From assembly GCF_002027545.1 (NCBI RefSeq), contig NZ_MXAN01000050.1, positions 12,851 through 39,637 on the forward strand: 26,787 bases of DNA, written 5' to 3'. Below the pieces are notes generated by a model, which was not told the origin of the DNA, searched no databases, and saw nothing but the letters and a program-made list of their open reading frames with translations. The position numbers and the translations under genes are program-made. This DNA comes from Moraxella lacunata. Lineage in GTDB: Bacteria; Pseudomonadota; Gammaproteobacteria; Pseudomonadales; Moraxellaceae. This document shows, one piece after another, positions 1-8,482 of this stretch (the stretch's first letter is position 1; the number at the start of each line of letters is the position of its first letter).

Positions 1-54
1 AATTTTTCAATTTTTCAAAAGATTATCGGCGAAGATTTTGTTTTGTCAAGTCTT

Positions 55-3000
55 TTATTCGCCAATCACTTCGCCCCACACCCCGCACACAAACGCCCGA
101 ATCGCTTGCCAGTTGTCATCATCAACCACGACCTGTTTCTCGGACAGTGCCAGCTCGTGCGTGGTTTTTCTAAGTGCCAAATACGCCTGCGTAAGTCTGT
201 CGCACCAGTCAGCAGACCACAGCTCCGTCTGTACCACTTCTTCAAAGATACGCACGTTATCCGACCAGATGGCAAGGCTCGGATGAGCATGAGCGTGGGC
301 AAGCACCATAAACTGAGCCAAAAACTCAATGTCAATCAGCCCGCCAAAGTCCTGCTTGATGTGAAAAGGCTGAACCAGTCCGTGGTTGTTGGGCTGATTT
401 GATGATTTGGTGCCCAGATGTTCTTTCATCTTTTGACGCATGGACAGCACGTCTTGGCGTACCTGCTCGGATTCTCGGTGAGCGGTCAGTACCTGATGGC
501 GAGTGTTATCAAAAGCGTCCAACACCGCCTTATCACCTGCAATGCCCCTAGCTCGTACCAGTGCCTGATGCTCCCACGCCCATGCCTTATCACGCTGATA
601 GCTGTCAAAGCCCTGCACCGACACGACCATCACGCCTGCGTTGCCCGATGGTCGAAGACGCATGTCCAACTCATAGGCACGCCCATCACGGGTCTGCGTG
701 GTCAGATAGGTGATGACCTTTTGGACAAGCCGAGACGCAAACTTCATGCCACTAATTACCTTAACATTGTCGCCCACGGTATCGGCTTTTTCGTCAATGT
801 CATGCAAAAACACCACGTCCAAATCTGACGCATACGACATCTCAATCCCGCCCAACTTGCCATAGCCAATGATGGCAAAACCACACGCTGTCTCATCGGT
901 GGGCATACCATCGGCACGCACAGGATGACCGTGTTTGGCAACCAGCTCATCATAAGCCCTGCTAAGTGCCGATGACAGCACAACTTCGGCGATAAAGGTC
1001 AGGCTGTCCGAGACTTTCATGATGTGACGCAAGCCTAGGATATCAGCGGTCGCCACAGCCAGCACCTGTGACTTTTTGAAGGTGCGAATGGCGGTCAGAT
1101 ACTGCTCATCATCAAAGGGCAGTACCCGAAGTAGCTGTTGTCTTAGGATGTCGGTCAGCTCTGCTTTGTCGGGCAAATGCAAATAACGCTGTTGCAAAAA
1201 GTCATCAAGGAGCATGGGGTGCAAGGCAAGCTCTCGTGCTATCCACGGACTCGCTGAGAGCATGGGAATGAGTCCCATGGTCGCGTTCGGGTTCTCTGCT
1301 ATCATCACCAGATATATTGAGCGACGGCAGATGGACTCTAACAGCGTGATAAGGCGTGGCACCGCATCATCGGCACGCTCCGCCCCATCACTCTTGGCAT
1401 GATGACAAAGTGCATGTAGCAAAATCGGATACGCCCCATCAAGGCGTGCCTTGGCATCAGGCTCTAAGCTGGCGACCAGTTTGGACTGCCAAAACTCATC
1501 TAGCAAATGTAAGCTGTCAGCACTGAGCAGTCCCTGCAAAGCACGCTCCATCTCTGCCGTCTCGCCCAGTGACTGCGTGGGGCTTTGGCGATCGGTGACC
1601 ATGCGGTTAAAGGGGGCAAAGACATTTTGCCGATGACGGGCAAGCACCGCTTGAAAATCCATCACACTCTCAAAGCCTAACACCTGTGCAATCGCCACCA
1701 GCTCATCGCCCATTGGCAGTCTCTGGGTCTGCTCATCATGACGGGCTTGGATGGCATGTTCTAATCGCCGTAAAAAGCGATAAGCATCCATGAGCTTGGT
1801 GCATTCATCATCATCTAAATAATCAAGCTCACCCAACATAGACAGCACATCCAGACAAGCCGACCGCTCGCCCAATGCCAAATGATGACCGCCATAGATG
1901 AGTGAGAATGCCTGTGCGATGAACTCAATGTCCCGAATACCGCCCACGCCCAGTTTGACATTATCGGTGTCTTGGCGTTGGGCTTGCTGTGCCATGATGA
2001 GTGTTTTCATCTCACGCAGTGCCGAAAAGGCGGTATAATCAATATAATAACGATACACGAAATTTTTCATCACTGCCGACAGCTCATCGGCAAAGGGCGT
2101 GGATACAGGATTGACCACTCTCGCCTTTAACCACGCAAACCGCTCCCACGTCCGCCCATGCTGATTAAAATATTTTTCTAATGCTGACAAGCTCATGATA
2201 AGCGGACTGCCATCGCCCCACGGACGCAGTCGCATGTCCACCCGAAACACAAAGCCATGCTCGCTGTGGTCGTTAAGCAGGCGGATGAGCACTCGCCCGA
2301 GCGTGGTCATGAACTTCTGATTCTCCACGCTCTTTTTGCCCTGCTCGCTGATGTCAGTATCGCCCGCCCCCAAATGCACAAAAATCAGGTCAATGTCGCT
2401 TGATAAGTTCAGCTCTCTTGCCCCGAGCTTGCCCATGGCGATGACGGCAAATTCATCGGGCATGATTTTGGGGCTTTTTTTGCCCATACCCCCCATGCCT
2501 GTCTGTGCCAACTGCACGCTACTGGTCATGGGGACTCCGTACCGCTCTGCCGTCTTGTGCCATGCATAGTCCTTGGCAAAGCACACGCACGCATCGGCAA
2601 AGTCCGACAGCTCCGTGGTTAGTCTCTCTAAGCTAATGACCCCCAACGCATCTTGCCATATCCATTTGACCATCAGCATGGCTCGAAGCTCTCGCATCGC
2701 TTGCATGACTGCCGACTCATCAGCCCCATAATACCGCACATCGGCATGTCCCATATCGCCTGCCTTGCCTGTTTTGCCTGTCGTCTGCTCTGTATCGCTC
2801 TTTATATCATCCTTATTTATACCATCTTTTACATTATTTCCTTTTACATTATTTCCTTTTACATTATTTCCTGTTACATTATTCTCTTTTATGTCATCTT
2901 CTGCACCGCTTATGCCTGCACAACTCGCCACAAACTCCCTGATTAAGCCATCAAACACCGCACGGTCAAGGGGGCAAGCCAAGCCAAACCGACCCAAAAA

Positions 3001-3102
3001 CGCACCGACCTGTGACGGCTGTTTTTGATAAATACCAAAGGCAAAAGGACTGGCAAGGGCGAGCATGGCAAGCTCGCTATCACTGGGGCAAAAATCAGAC
3101 AT
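55..3102 (-). CDS. glnE: Bifunctional glutamine synthetase adenylyltransferase/deadenylase GlnE
   Basis: GlnE attaches AMP to glutamine synthetase and removes it, tuning ammonia assimilation to nitrogen status through PII signalling in the cytoplasm. The 1015-residue product carries two nucleotidyltransferase signatures of the G-x-GKLG-x-x-E...SD-x-D type. The first is at about residues 222-241 (deadenylase half; GKLGARELNLSSDIDL). The second is at about 744-762 (adenylylating half; GYGKLGG followed by ASDLDVVF). Each is followed by a DMRLRP motif, as in the family. It is longer than the E. coli protein (946 aa), partly because of a low-complexity insert at residues 70-110. The ATG at 3102 has a weak GTGAG upstream. 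The gene is divergent from tusD. The identification is firm. Confidence 0.96.
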   Translation of the reverse strand: MSDFCPSDSELAMLALASPFAFGIYQKQPSQVGAFLGRFGLACPLDRAVFDGLIREFVASCAGISGAEDDIKENNVTGNNVKGNNVKGNNVKDGINKDDIKSDTEQTTGKTGKAGDMGHADVRYYGADESAVMQAMRELRAMLMVKWIWQDALGVISLERLTTELSDFADACVCFAKDYAWHKTAERYGVPMTSSVQLAQTGMGGMGKKSPKIMPDEFAVIAMGKLGARELNLSSDIDLIFVHLGAGDTDISEQGKKSVENQKFMTTLGRVLIRLLNDHSEHGFVFRVDMRLRPWGDGSPLIMSLSALEKYFNQHGRTWERFAWLKARVVNPVSTPFADELSAVMKNFVYRYYIDYTAFSALREMKTLIMAQQAQRQDTDNVKLGVGGIRDIEFIAQAFSLIYGGHHLALGERSACLDVLSMLGELDYLDDDECTKLMDAYRFLRRLEHAIQARHDEQTQRLPMGDELVAIAQVLGFESVMDFQAVLARHRQNVFAPFNRMVTDRQSPTQSLGETAEMERALQGLLSADSLHLLDEFWQSKLVASLEPDAKARLDGAYPILLHALCHHAKSDGAERADDAVPRLITLLESICRRSIYLVMIAENPNATMGLIPMLSASPWIARELALHPMLLDDFLQQRYLHLPDKAELTDILRQQLLRVLPFDDEQYLTAIRTFKKSQVLAVATADILGLRHIMKVSDSLTFIAEVVLSSALSRAYDELVAKHGHPVRADGMPTDETACGFAIIGYGKLGGIEMSYASDLDVVFLHDIDEKADTVGDNVKVISGMKFASRLVQKVITYLTTQTRDGRAYELDMRLRPSGNAGVMVVSVQGFDSYQRDKAWAWEHQALVRARGIAGDKAVLDAFDNTRHQVLTAHRESEQVRQDVLSMRQKMKEHLGTKSSNQPNNHGLVQPFHIKQDFGGLIDIEFLAQFMVLAHAHAHPSLAIWSDNVRIFEEVVQTELWSADWCDRLTQAYLALRKTTHELALSEKQVVVDDDNWQAIRAFVCGVWGEVIGE
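2827..2886 (-). repeat. 15-bp tandem repeat inside glnE (NNVKG repeats)
   Basis: Three perfect head-to-tail copies of TTTTACATTATTTCC (2827-2871) are followed by one degenerate unit (2872-2886), all on the plus strand. Read on the minus strand they encode repeated NNVKG in GlnE at about residues 74-93. A 15-bp unit keeps the frame, so changes in copy number would alter the length of a hydrophilic linker without breaking the enzyme. Confidence 0.9.
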
Positions 3103-3157
3103 GGCAACTCACTAGATTTGTTGATTTGGGATTTATTGATTGATGATTTTTGCTTAT

Positions 3158-3189
3158 TTTACACCAAATTTAAAAATTTACGCTATAAT
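3158..3189 (+). promoter_or_regulatory. Candidate sigma70 promoter for tusDCE
   Basis: A consensus -10 TATAAT lies at 3184-3189, 25 bp before the tusD start. The best -35-like hexamer, TTTACA at 3158-3163, sits 20 bp away, which is longer than optimal, so only the -10 is well supported. Confidence 0.45.
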
Positions 3190-3214
3190 ATCCAAAAAAC
3201 AACCCATCATCATC

Positions 3215-3598
3215 ATGGCACACACCCTACTACTCATCACCAAAAGCCCCCACGGCCGCCAAGGCAAAGAAGCCCTAACGACCGCCACCACGCTACTAGA
3301 CAATGGCGAGCGTGTTTCGGTGTTTTTCTACGGTGACGGGGCATACACTGCCAATCGCCTAGCGTGGCAAAGTGCGGACGTGCCTGATGTCGCTCGCCTG
3401 TGGGTCGCCCTTGCCAAGCGATATCATCTTGATTTGCCTGTCTGTGTCAGCACCGCTTTGGCACGGGGTATCAGTGACGCCGATAACGCCAGTCGTCATG
3501 GCTTGGACGGTGAGAACATCCTACCCCCATTTCGCTTGGTCGGACTCTCTGAGTTGGCACTACACATCGATGATGACACCCAACTGGTGCAGTTTTAA
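3215..3598 (+). CDS. tusD: Sulfurtransferase TusD (DsrE family)
   Basis: TusD accepts sulfur and relays it within the TusBCD complex to TusE and MnmA during 2-thiouridine synthesis at tRNA position 34. The 127-residue product is the usual TusD length. It has the DsrE-fold start (HTLLLITKSPHG), a VFFYGDG strand-loop, and the sulfur-carrying cysteine at residue 77 in LPVCVSTALARG. It ends in the typical VVQF-like LVQF. I chose ATG 3215 rather than the upstream open frame because homology begins at once; no clear Shine-Dalgarno sequence is visible. Two bases separate it from tusC, so the two genes are surely co-transcribed. Confidence 0.93.
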   Translation: MAHTLLLITKSPHGRQGKEALTTATTLLDNGERVSVFFYGDGAYTANRLAWQSADVPDVARLWVALAKRYHLDLPVCVSTALARGISDADNASRHGLDGENILPPFRLVGLSELALHIDDDTQLVQF

Positions 3599-3600
3599 CC

Positions 3601-3921
3601 ATGAATATTCTAATCAAACTTGCCAGTGATAACGAACTCATCGCTTATGAAGCACTCGCCCTTGCCTTTGTACTGGCGACCTTTGACCATGATGTCACGC
3701 TGTTTCTGGACACGCCCACCCACCTACTGCTTGGCGACCCTGACAGTCGTATCTATGGCATGATACAGTCGCTTGATTTGTACGACATAGAAAAGGCGTG
3801 GCACGGCTTTGCTGATGAGCAGATGGCACGATTTGATGATGACATTCGGCACGCCCTAGCTGATGAGCGGTGTGTACTTGATGATAAGCGTGTGTTATTT
3901 GACAGCGTGCTTGAATTTTAA
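3601..3921 (+). CDS. tusC: TusC-like DsrE/DsrF-family sulfur-relay protein
   Basis: This is a 106-residue DsrE/DsrF-fold protein, a little shorter than E. coli TusC (119 aa). It lies immediately after tusD, where tusC is expected, and would form the non-catalytic partner in the Tus heteromeric complex. Visible family features are the MNILIKLASDN first strand, a VTLFLDTP second strand and a C-terminal VLDDKRVLFDSVLEF segment. The usual next gene, tusB, is not seen. Instead the stop codon TAA overlaps the target-site duplication of a 90-bp mobile repeat. The assignment rests on fold motifs plus position. Confidence 0.82.
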   Translation: MNILIKLASDNELIAYEALALAFVLATFDHDVTLFLDTPTHLLLGDPDSRIYGMIQSLDLYDIEKAWHGFADEQMARFDDDIRHALADERCVLDDKRVLFDSVLEF

Positions 3922-3922
3922 T

Positions 3923-4012
3923 AGACTTCTTTCCAAACCCTGATTTTTATGGATTTTTAAAAACTTCAACCCCAATACTTATAAGGGTTTATTTTTAGTT
4001 TGGAAAGAGATT
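3923..4012 (+). mobile_element. 90-bp MITE-like element, copy 1
   Basis: This copy lies between tusC and tusE. It starts AGACTTCTTTCCAAAC and ends GTTTGGAAAGAGATT, which are terminal inverted repeats sharing TCTTTCCAAAC and its complement. A nested pair, AAACCCT and AGGGTTT, is also present. It is flanked by direct TAAT at 3919-3922 and 4013-4016; the left copy includes the last bases of the tusC stop codon. It is identical in sequence to copies 3, 4 and 5 and has no coding capacity. Confidence 0.9.
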
Positions 4013-4032
4013 TAATCATATAACCTACCCCC

Positions 4033-4380
4033 ATGACCATGACCGACACCACAACTCCCCTGCCTAATAAGCTAACCTTGGACGCTGACGGGCATTTGAC
4101 CGACCACACGCTTTGGACACCTGCCATCGCCCAACAGCTTGCCGATACCTTGAATGTACAGCTAACGGACGTACATTATCGCATACTGGCACAGGTTCGG
4201 GCATTTTTTGACAAATATCATCACAGCCCTGCCACTCGCCCACTTATCAAGCATCTATCCATCGCCCTGCCTGATGATGAGATTAACAACGCCAAACTGC
4301 AACAGCTCTTTAACACAGGACTGGTCGCACGCCATGTCAATCGCTTGGCAGGACTGCCCAAACCGCCGAATTGTTTATAA
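4033..4380 (+). CDS. tusE: Sulfur relay protein TusE (DsrC family)
   Basis: TusE takes persulfide sulfur from TusD and passes it to MnmA for tRNA 2-thiolation. The 115-residue product has the DsrC layout: LDADGHLTDHTLWTPAIAQ near the start, the helical ILAQVRAFFDKYHHSPATRP segment at about 55-75, and a C-terminal GLPKPPNCL whose penultimate Cys114 is the sulfur-carrying residue. Two in-frame ATGs (4033 and 4039) are possible starts and neither has a strong ribosome binding site. The gene is 111 bp from tusC because a mobile repeat sits between them. Confidence 0.93.
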   Translation: MTMTDTTTPLPNKLTLDADGHLTDHTLWTPAIAQQLADTLNVQLTDVHYRILAQVRAFFDKYHHSPATRPLIKHLSIALPDDEINNAKLQQLFNTGLVARHVNRLAGLPKPPNCL

Positions 4381-4384
4381 ATAC

Positions 4385-4466
4385 TTAGGGCATGAGCAAC
4401 ATTTATAAAATCTTTATAGACCTCCAAAGATGGGCATGCCCTAATGATTACACCCTAATGATTATG
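4385..4466. repeat. Inverted repeat and 14-bp tandem repeat after tusE
   Basis: TTAGGGCATG (4385-4394) is matched perfectly by CATGCCCTAA (4435-4444), with a smaller TATAAA/TTTATA pair between them. This can fold into a nested hairpin just after the tusE stop codon. It overlaps a 14-bp tandem repeat beginning CCCTAATGATTA at 4439 and again at 4453. It could be a terminator-like structure or a remnant of a small 60-bp inverted-repeat element; no clear target duplication was found. Confidence 0.6.
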
Positions 4467-4577
4467 CTAAGTTACATTTTATTACAGTAAAATAATAAAA
4501 AATTAGGTAAGATAGATTTTGTGAGTTTTTCTCACTCATTTTATGACATTTTAACTGATTTTAACTGGGAGATATTT

Positions 4578-4718
4578 ATGAAAAAGCTACTTGTAGTTGC
4601 TTTGGCAGGCATGTTCGTTCTAACAGGTTGCAACACCATCAAAGGTTTTGGCAAAGATGTTTCAAAAACTGGTGAAGCTGTTACTGGCAGTGCCCAAAAA
4701 GTTCAAAACAAAATCTAA
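4578..4718 (+). CDS. Entericidin-like small lipoprotein
   Basis: The product is a 46-residue lipoprotein precursor. It has a charged start (MKKLL), a hydrophobic core and a lipobox ending LTGC with the lipidated Cys at residue 18. The mature peptide is about 29 residues, containing KGFGKDVSKTGEAVTGSA, which matches the EcnA/EcnB family of small membrane lipoproteins. In enterobacteria these are linked to programmed lysis in stationary phase; whether that applies here is unknown. ATG 4578 was chosen because GGGAGA at 4567-4572 sits at proper spacing and the signal peptide begins there. The gene is monocistronic, with its own terminator. Confidence 0.85.
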   Translation: MKKLLVVALAGMFVLTGCNTIKGFGKDVSKTGEAVTGSAQKVQNKI

Positions 4719-4730
4719 CCGATGCCCATC

Positions 4731-4768
4731 AAACAAGCCCAGTCTACACCAAGATTGGGCTTGTTTTT
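4731..4768 (+). terminator. Rho-independent terminator of the entericidin-like gene
   Basis: AAACAAGCCCA (4731-4741) pairs with TGGGCTTGTTT (4756-4766), closed by a 14-nt loop and followed by a T-rich tail. It lies 13 bp after the stop codon and in the convergent gap before the ccoI 3' end, so it may work in both directions. Confidence 0.88.
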
Positions 4769-4804
4769 GTGTTTAATTTAAATTTGATTTAGCTTAATTT
4801 CAGT

Positions 4805-7351
4805 TCAACTTCGCTTTATCCGCATGGCATTTGCCACAACAAACAGACTGGACAAACTCATGCCAATGGCGGCAAGCCAAGGCGGTACATAGCCCATACC
4901 TGCTGGCACTAGGATAAGCGTGTTATACACCAACGCCCACCGCAGATTTTGGCGGATGATGTAGCGAGTTTTGACTGATAGATTGATGGCGTTATTGATG
5001 ACGGATAATTTACCACCAAGTAGCACACCATCTGCCGACACCTGAGCCAAATCGCTCGCTCCCGCCATCGCCACCGACACGTTGGATGCACCAAGCACAG
5101 GGGCGTCATTGATGCCGTCTCCCACCATCAGCACGGTATGTCCGTCTTTTTGTAGCTCTTTGATATGATTGACTTTATCGGTTGGCGATAGACCATGATA
5201 AGCGTGTTCTATGCCGAGCGTTTGGGCGACTGTCAAGGCGTTGTCGCTTGGGTCGCCTGTTAGCATGAGTGGGGTAATGCCTTGTTTTTTTAGGTCGTCT
5301 ATCGTCTGCTTGGCGTCCGTGCGTACCACGTCATTAAAATAAAAACGTGCCACCATGTCCCAACTCTCGCCTGCCTTAACCGACAACGCCACCGACATAT
5401 TCGCCCCAAAGGTATCGAGCCGTTCGACTATCACATGACCGCCACCGCCATTTAACACAAATCCGTCATGCCCGATACGATACCACACCCCGTCCACACA
5501 GCCTTCCACGCCCCCTGCCGTGTGGTGCGTGGCGTTTTGTACTTTTGGCAAATGCAAACCGTGAGCGGACGTCAGGATAGCCCGTGCCACAGGGTGCTTT
5601 GAGCCGACTTCTAAGCTTGCCCCGACTTTTAGCCAATGCGTTTTGTCATGGGTGGTATAATCCACATGCAGTAGGTTGGCTTGCCCGACCGTGAGCGTGC
5701 CTGTTTTGTCAAATGCCACATGGCTGACTTCCGACAGGCTTTGAATGGTATGCCCCCGAGTCGCCAAAAAGCCCAAACTTGCCAGTCGGTTGGTCGCCAT
5801 GGTCAAGGCAATGGGCGTAGCAAGGCTCAACGCACACGGACAGGTTGCCACCAGTACTGCCACCGTTGCCCATAGGGCTTGGGTTTTATCCACAAACAGC
5901 CAAATGACAAAAATCAGTACCGACAATACCAGTACCCGAGCGACAAACCACCGTGCCATGCGGTCAGCGTCTTGGGCGATTTGTGGTTTTTCGCTCATCG
6001 CACGGTTCATCAGGCGGTCTATGAGTGCCATTTGACTGTCGTCCGTTTGGGCGGTTACAAGCATGACAAAAGGCTGTGCGTCATTTTGTGAACCACCTGC
6101 CAACGTGTCGCCTTGTTTTTTGACAATCAAATCACTCTCGCCTGTCAAAAGACTCTGCGACACCGTGGCAGACTCCGACAACAGCACGCCATCACAGGCG
6201 ATTTGTTGCCCTGCCTCTACCCAAATAACATCGCCGACCGTTAGGGCTTGGGCAAGCACTTTACCATCGTCCGCCACGTCATGGCTGGCATGAGCATTTC
6301 GCCAGTCTTTGATGAGTTCGTTATCCAATGAACCATTGGCAAATTCTGCAATGAGTTCGTCCGAATGCCCAAGCCGTTTGATAAGCACAGGCTCAATCAC
6401 GACCAAATCGCTTGCCATGTTGGACGCTTTTAACCGTGCGTTTTGCTCAATGTAGCGACCGGCGAGCAAAAAGAAAATAAACATGGATACTGAGTCAAAA
6501 TACGTCTCGCCTGATTGGGTCAGCGTGGCGTATAGGCTTGCCCCAAAGGTTACGATAAGGGCGATAGAGACAGGCACGTCCATATTGACCTGCCGAGCCT
6601 TTATGGCGTTATAAGCGGAGCGAAAAAACGGCACGCCTGCATAAAAAATGACAGGCATGGTAACAAACAACGCCACCGCCCTTAGAAAATGACGATGTTC
6701 GTCCGCCATGCCCGAATAATCGCCAAAATACAGCCCAATAGAAAACATCATCGCCTGCATCGCCCCGACCGCCGCCACGCCCAGACGGATAAGCATTTGC
6801 TTGTTTTGGCGTTTCATCATCGCTTCATGCGTGTCCTGTCGATACGGACGAGCGTCATAGCCGACCGAATGCACCGCCCCCAAAATATCGCCAATACTGC
6901 AACGGCTCTCATCCCAGTTTACACGCATACGCTGTTGGGTGAGATTGACCTGACACGCTCGCACCCCGTCCAGACCACGCAGGCGTGTCTCAATGAGCCA
7001 TGTACATGCTGTACAACGCAAATTTGCCACCGACAGCTCTGCCGTACTACCACCGTCTTCACGATAGACGAATTGGGCTTTGACATCGTCATGATTATAA
7101 GCGTCAAAATTGGCAAGCGGTAGTGGTGCGGTCGGACTTATCTCACGGCGGTCAAGATAATACTGTGATAACCCAAGCTCTACAATGCTCTCTGAGGCAA
7201 GCTGACAACCCAAACAGCACATCGGGCGTGGCTTATCAAAAATCACGGTAAAAAACGGCTCACTGGGCAACTTCTCGCCACAATGAAAACAATGCCCGTC
7301 AGGGGGCAACACTAGGCTGGTATCAATAGGGTCTTGAGGGGTGTCGGTCAT
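4805..7351 (-). CDS. ccoI: Heavy-metal P1B-type ATPase, CcoI/FixI type (Cu+ export for cbb3 oxidase)
   Basis: This inner-membrane ATP-driven copper pump most likely supplies Cu for assembly of cbb3-type cytochrome c oxidase. The 848-residue protein starts with the cysteine-rich domain found in this subgroup (CFHCG at 21-25, CCLGC at 45-49), followed by an HMA domain with CTAC at 113-116. Then come TGES at 403-406, the CPC transport motif at 504-506, the phosphorylated Asp in DKTGT at 548-552, an HP motif in GSKHPVARAI, and GDGINDAP near the C-terminus. The N-terminal domain separates it from ordinary CopA. The small ccoS gene that often follows was not found. It is convergent with the entericidin-like gene. 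Confidence 0.9.
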   Translation of the reverse strand: MTDTPQDPIDTSLVLPPDGHCFHCGEKLPSEPFFTVIFDKPRPMCCLGCQLASESIVELGLSQYYLDRREISPTAPLPLANFDAYNHDDVKAQFVYREDGGSTAELSVANLRCTACTWLIETRLRGLDGVRACQVNLTQQRMRVNWDESRCSIGDILGAVHSVGYDARPYRQDTHEAMMKRQNKQMLIRLGVAAVGAMQAMMFSIGLYFGDYSGMADEHRHFLRAVALFVTMPVIFYAGVPFFRSAYNAIKARQVNMDVPVSIALIVTFGASLYATLTQSGETYFDSVSMFIFFLLAGRYIEQNARLKASNMASDLVVIEPVLIKRLGHSDELIAEFANGSLDNELIKDWRNAHASHDVADDGKVLAQALTVGDVIWVEAGQQIACDGVLLSESATVSQSLLTGESDLIVKKQGDTLAGGSQNDAQPFVMLVTAQTDDSQMALIDRLMNRAMSEKPQIAQDADRMARWFVARVLVLSVLIFVIWLFVDKTQALWATVAVLVATCPCALSLATPIALTMATNRLASLGFLATRGHTIQSLSEVSHVAFDKTGTLTVGQANLLHVDYTTHDKTHWLKVGASLEVGSKHPVARAILTSAHGLHLPKVQNATHHTAGGVEGCVDGVWYRIGHDGFVLNGGGGHVIVERLDTFGANMSVALSVKAGESWDMVARFYFNDVVRTDAKQTIDDLKKQGITPLMLTGDPSDNALTVAQTLGIEHAYHGLSPTDKVNHIKELQKDGHTVLMVGDGINDAPVLGASNVSVAMAGASDLAQVSADGVLLGGKLSVINNAINLSVKTRYIIRQNLRWALVYNTLILVPAGMGYVPPWLAAIGMSLSSLFVVANAMRIKRS

Positions 7352-7376
7352 GGCGTGTCATGCGTGCAAAAGTGGT

Positions 7377-7385
7377 ATTATAACA
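7377..7385 (-). promoter_or_regulatory. Extended -10 promoter candidate for ccoI
   Basis: On the minus strand TGTTATAAT (7385 to 7377) is a perfect extended -10 (TGn plus TATAAT), about 26 bp before the ccoI start. No convincing -35 hexamer accompanies it. Confidence 0.5.
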
Positions 7386-7448
7386 TGGCTTGGGTAGAAT
7401 GGGTGGAGCAGGGTGTGGCAAGCTCATTGCTTTTTAAATTTGACATCA

Positions 7449-7507
7449 GCTAACAAAATTGAATTTTGCCACAAAAACCGTAGCACTTTTTCATTTTGTA
7501 GAGTGTA
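7449..7507. repeat. Dispersed intergenic repeat, short form
   Basis: The 59-bp sequence starts GCTAACAAAATTGAATTTTG and ends TTTTTCATTTTGTAGAGTGTA. It recurs near the window end (26536-26662), where it carries a 68-bp internal palindromic insert. It lies in the 386-bp gap between ccoI and the DUF4261-like gene; the rest of that gap shows no credible gene. Confidence 0.75.
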
Positions 7508-7663
7508 TCAAGCTTTGGAACGTACAAACCCGCCAACGTGGTGAAATGGTCATCACTTTTTATCATAAAATTGGTTTGATTGGCAAGAGTGGTAATCGCC
7601 AATCAACGATACAACCCCAAACCAACATCTACATCAAAGCAATTATTAACTGAAAAACCTTTA

Positions 7664-7692
7664 TTTACAACCCGTTAGATTTAGAATAGAAT
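7664..7692 (+). promoter_or_regulatory. Sigma70 promoter for the DUF4261/immunity/RTX cluster
   Basis: TTTACA (7664-7669), a 17-bp spacer and TAGAAT (7687-7692) form a good sigma70-type promoter 45 bp before the DUF4261-like start. It is the only strong promoter seen ahead of the three plus-strand island genes. Confidence 0.6.
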
Positions 7693-7737
7693 AACAGTCA
7701 TTCTTACTTTAATTTTTAGCAAAATTTGGAGAACCCC

Positions 7738-8475
7738 ATGCTAGAAAATGGCTTTGTACTATTAACCACCCCCACCTTTGACAACCATCAGTTTTTACAA
7801 AACTTACAAACAGACTGGCAACTTCCTATTCACAACCCTGAACCACAAGAGGGTTCACTTACCTTCTTGGTCGGAGATTTTTTATGTGCCATCGCCCTAA
7901 TGCCCGCCCCCATTCCTAATGATGAGGCGGTACATCAGGCTCACGGCAATTACTTTTGTGATGATGCTGTGCAGATTGCCGAGACTCATCAGGCTCATCT
8001 TATGGTAACGGTTATGACTCAAGAAGATAACACCGAACTACAAGGGATGAAACTATATACCAAGCTCATCAGCACCGCCTTATCACAAACGAACGCCACA
8101 GGGGTTTATACATCAGGGACGGTATTTAGCAAAGGCTTTTACCAAACAGTTGCTACTCAATACCTATCCAAAGATGAAATACCTGCCATGATTTGGGTCT
8201 TTATCCGCTTAGGGCAAACCGAAAACGGCAATCAGCTCTACACCATAGGCATGAACAAATTTAATAAAGACGAGATGGAAATTCTAAACAGCTCCCTACC
8301 CATGCAAACCCTACACACATCTCTACTAAGTATGTGTAGTTATATCATCACTGCCAATCTAACCCTAAAAGATGGCGAGACTGTAGGCTTTAGCGAAACC
8401 CAAAAATGGCAGATTGAACGCTCAAAGAGCGTCTATGCAGACAGCGATATGTCATTGAAGATTGGGGTTGTGTAG
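7738..8475 (+). CDS. DUF4261-like protein, function unknown
   Basis: The 245-residue soluble protein has no signal peptide or membrane segment. The central part (CAIALMPAPIPNDEA followed by AVQIAETHQAHLMVTV) resembles DUF4261 proteins, whose hallmark is an ALMPAPIP stretch followed by a conserved HxAHLxV motif. That family has no established biochemical role and is often found in accessory and toxin-associated neighbourhoods. ATG 7738 is preferred over the in-frame TTG at 7726 because TGGAGA at 7727-7732 is an ideal ribosome binding site for it. It may be the first gene of the toxin cluster, but a strong hairpin separates it from the next gene. Confidence 0.72.
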   Translation: MLENGFVLLTTPTFDNHQFLQNLQTDWQLPIHNPEPQEGSLTFLVGDFLCAIALMPAPIPNDEAVHQAHGNYFCDDAVQIAETHQAHLMVTVMTQEDNTELQGMKLYTKLISTALSQTNATGVYTSGTVFSKGFYQTVATQYLSKDEIPAMIWVFIRLGQTENGNQLYTIGMNKFNKDEMEILNSSLPMQTLHTSLLSMCSYIITANLTLKDGETVGFSETQKWQIERSKSVYADSDMSLKIGVV

Positions 8476-8482
8476 AAATTGT

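Noticed and set aside
2653..3028. Plus-strand open frames opposite the glnE 5' end, rich in Phe/Ile/Ser repeats
   Set aside because: They are the antisense reading of the 15-bp repeat and of glnE codons; they have no start signals of their own.
3923..4012. The 90-bp repeat considered as a small RNA gene or plain terminator
   Set aside because: Occurrence in both orientations, inside a coding gene and with target duplications fits a mobile element better. A secondary transcript role cannot be excluded.
7459..7653. Plus-strand 64-codon open frame upstream of the DUF4261-like gene
   Set aside because: Its first part lies in the dispersed repeat shared with 26536-26662. It has no ribosome binding site and no recognisable protein features.
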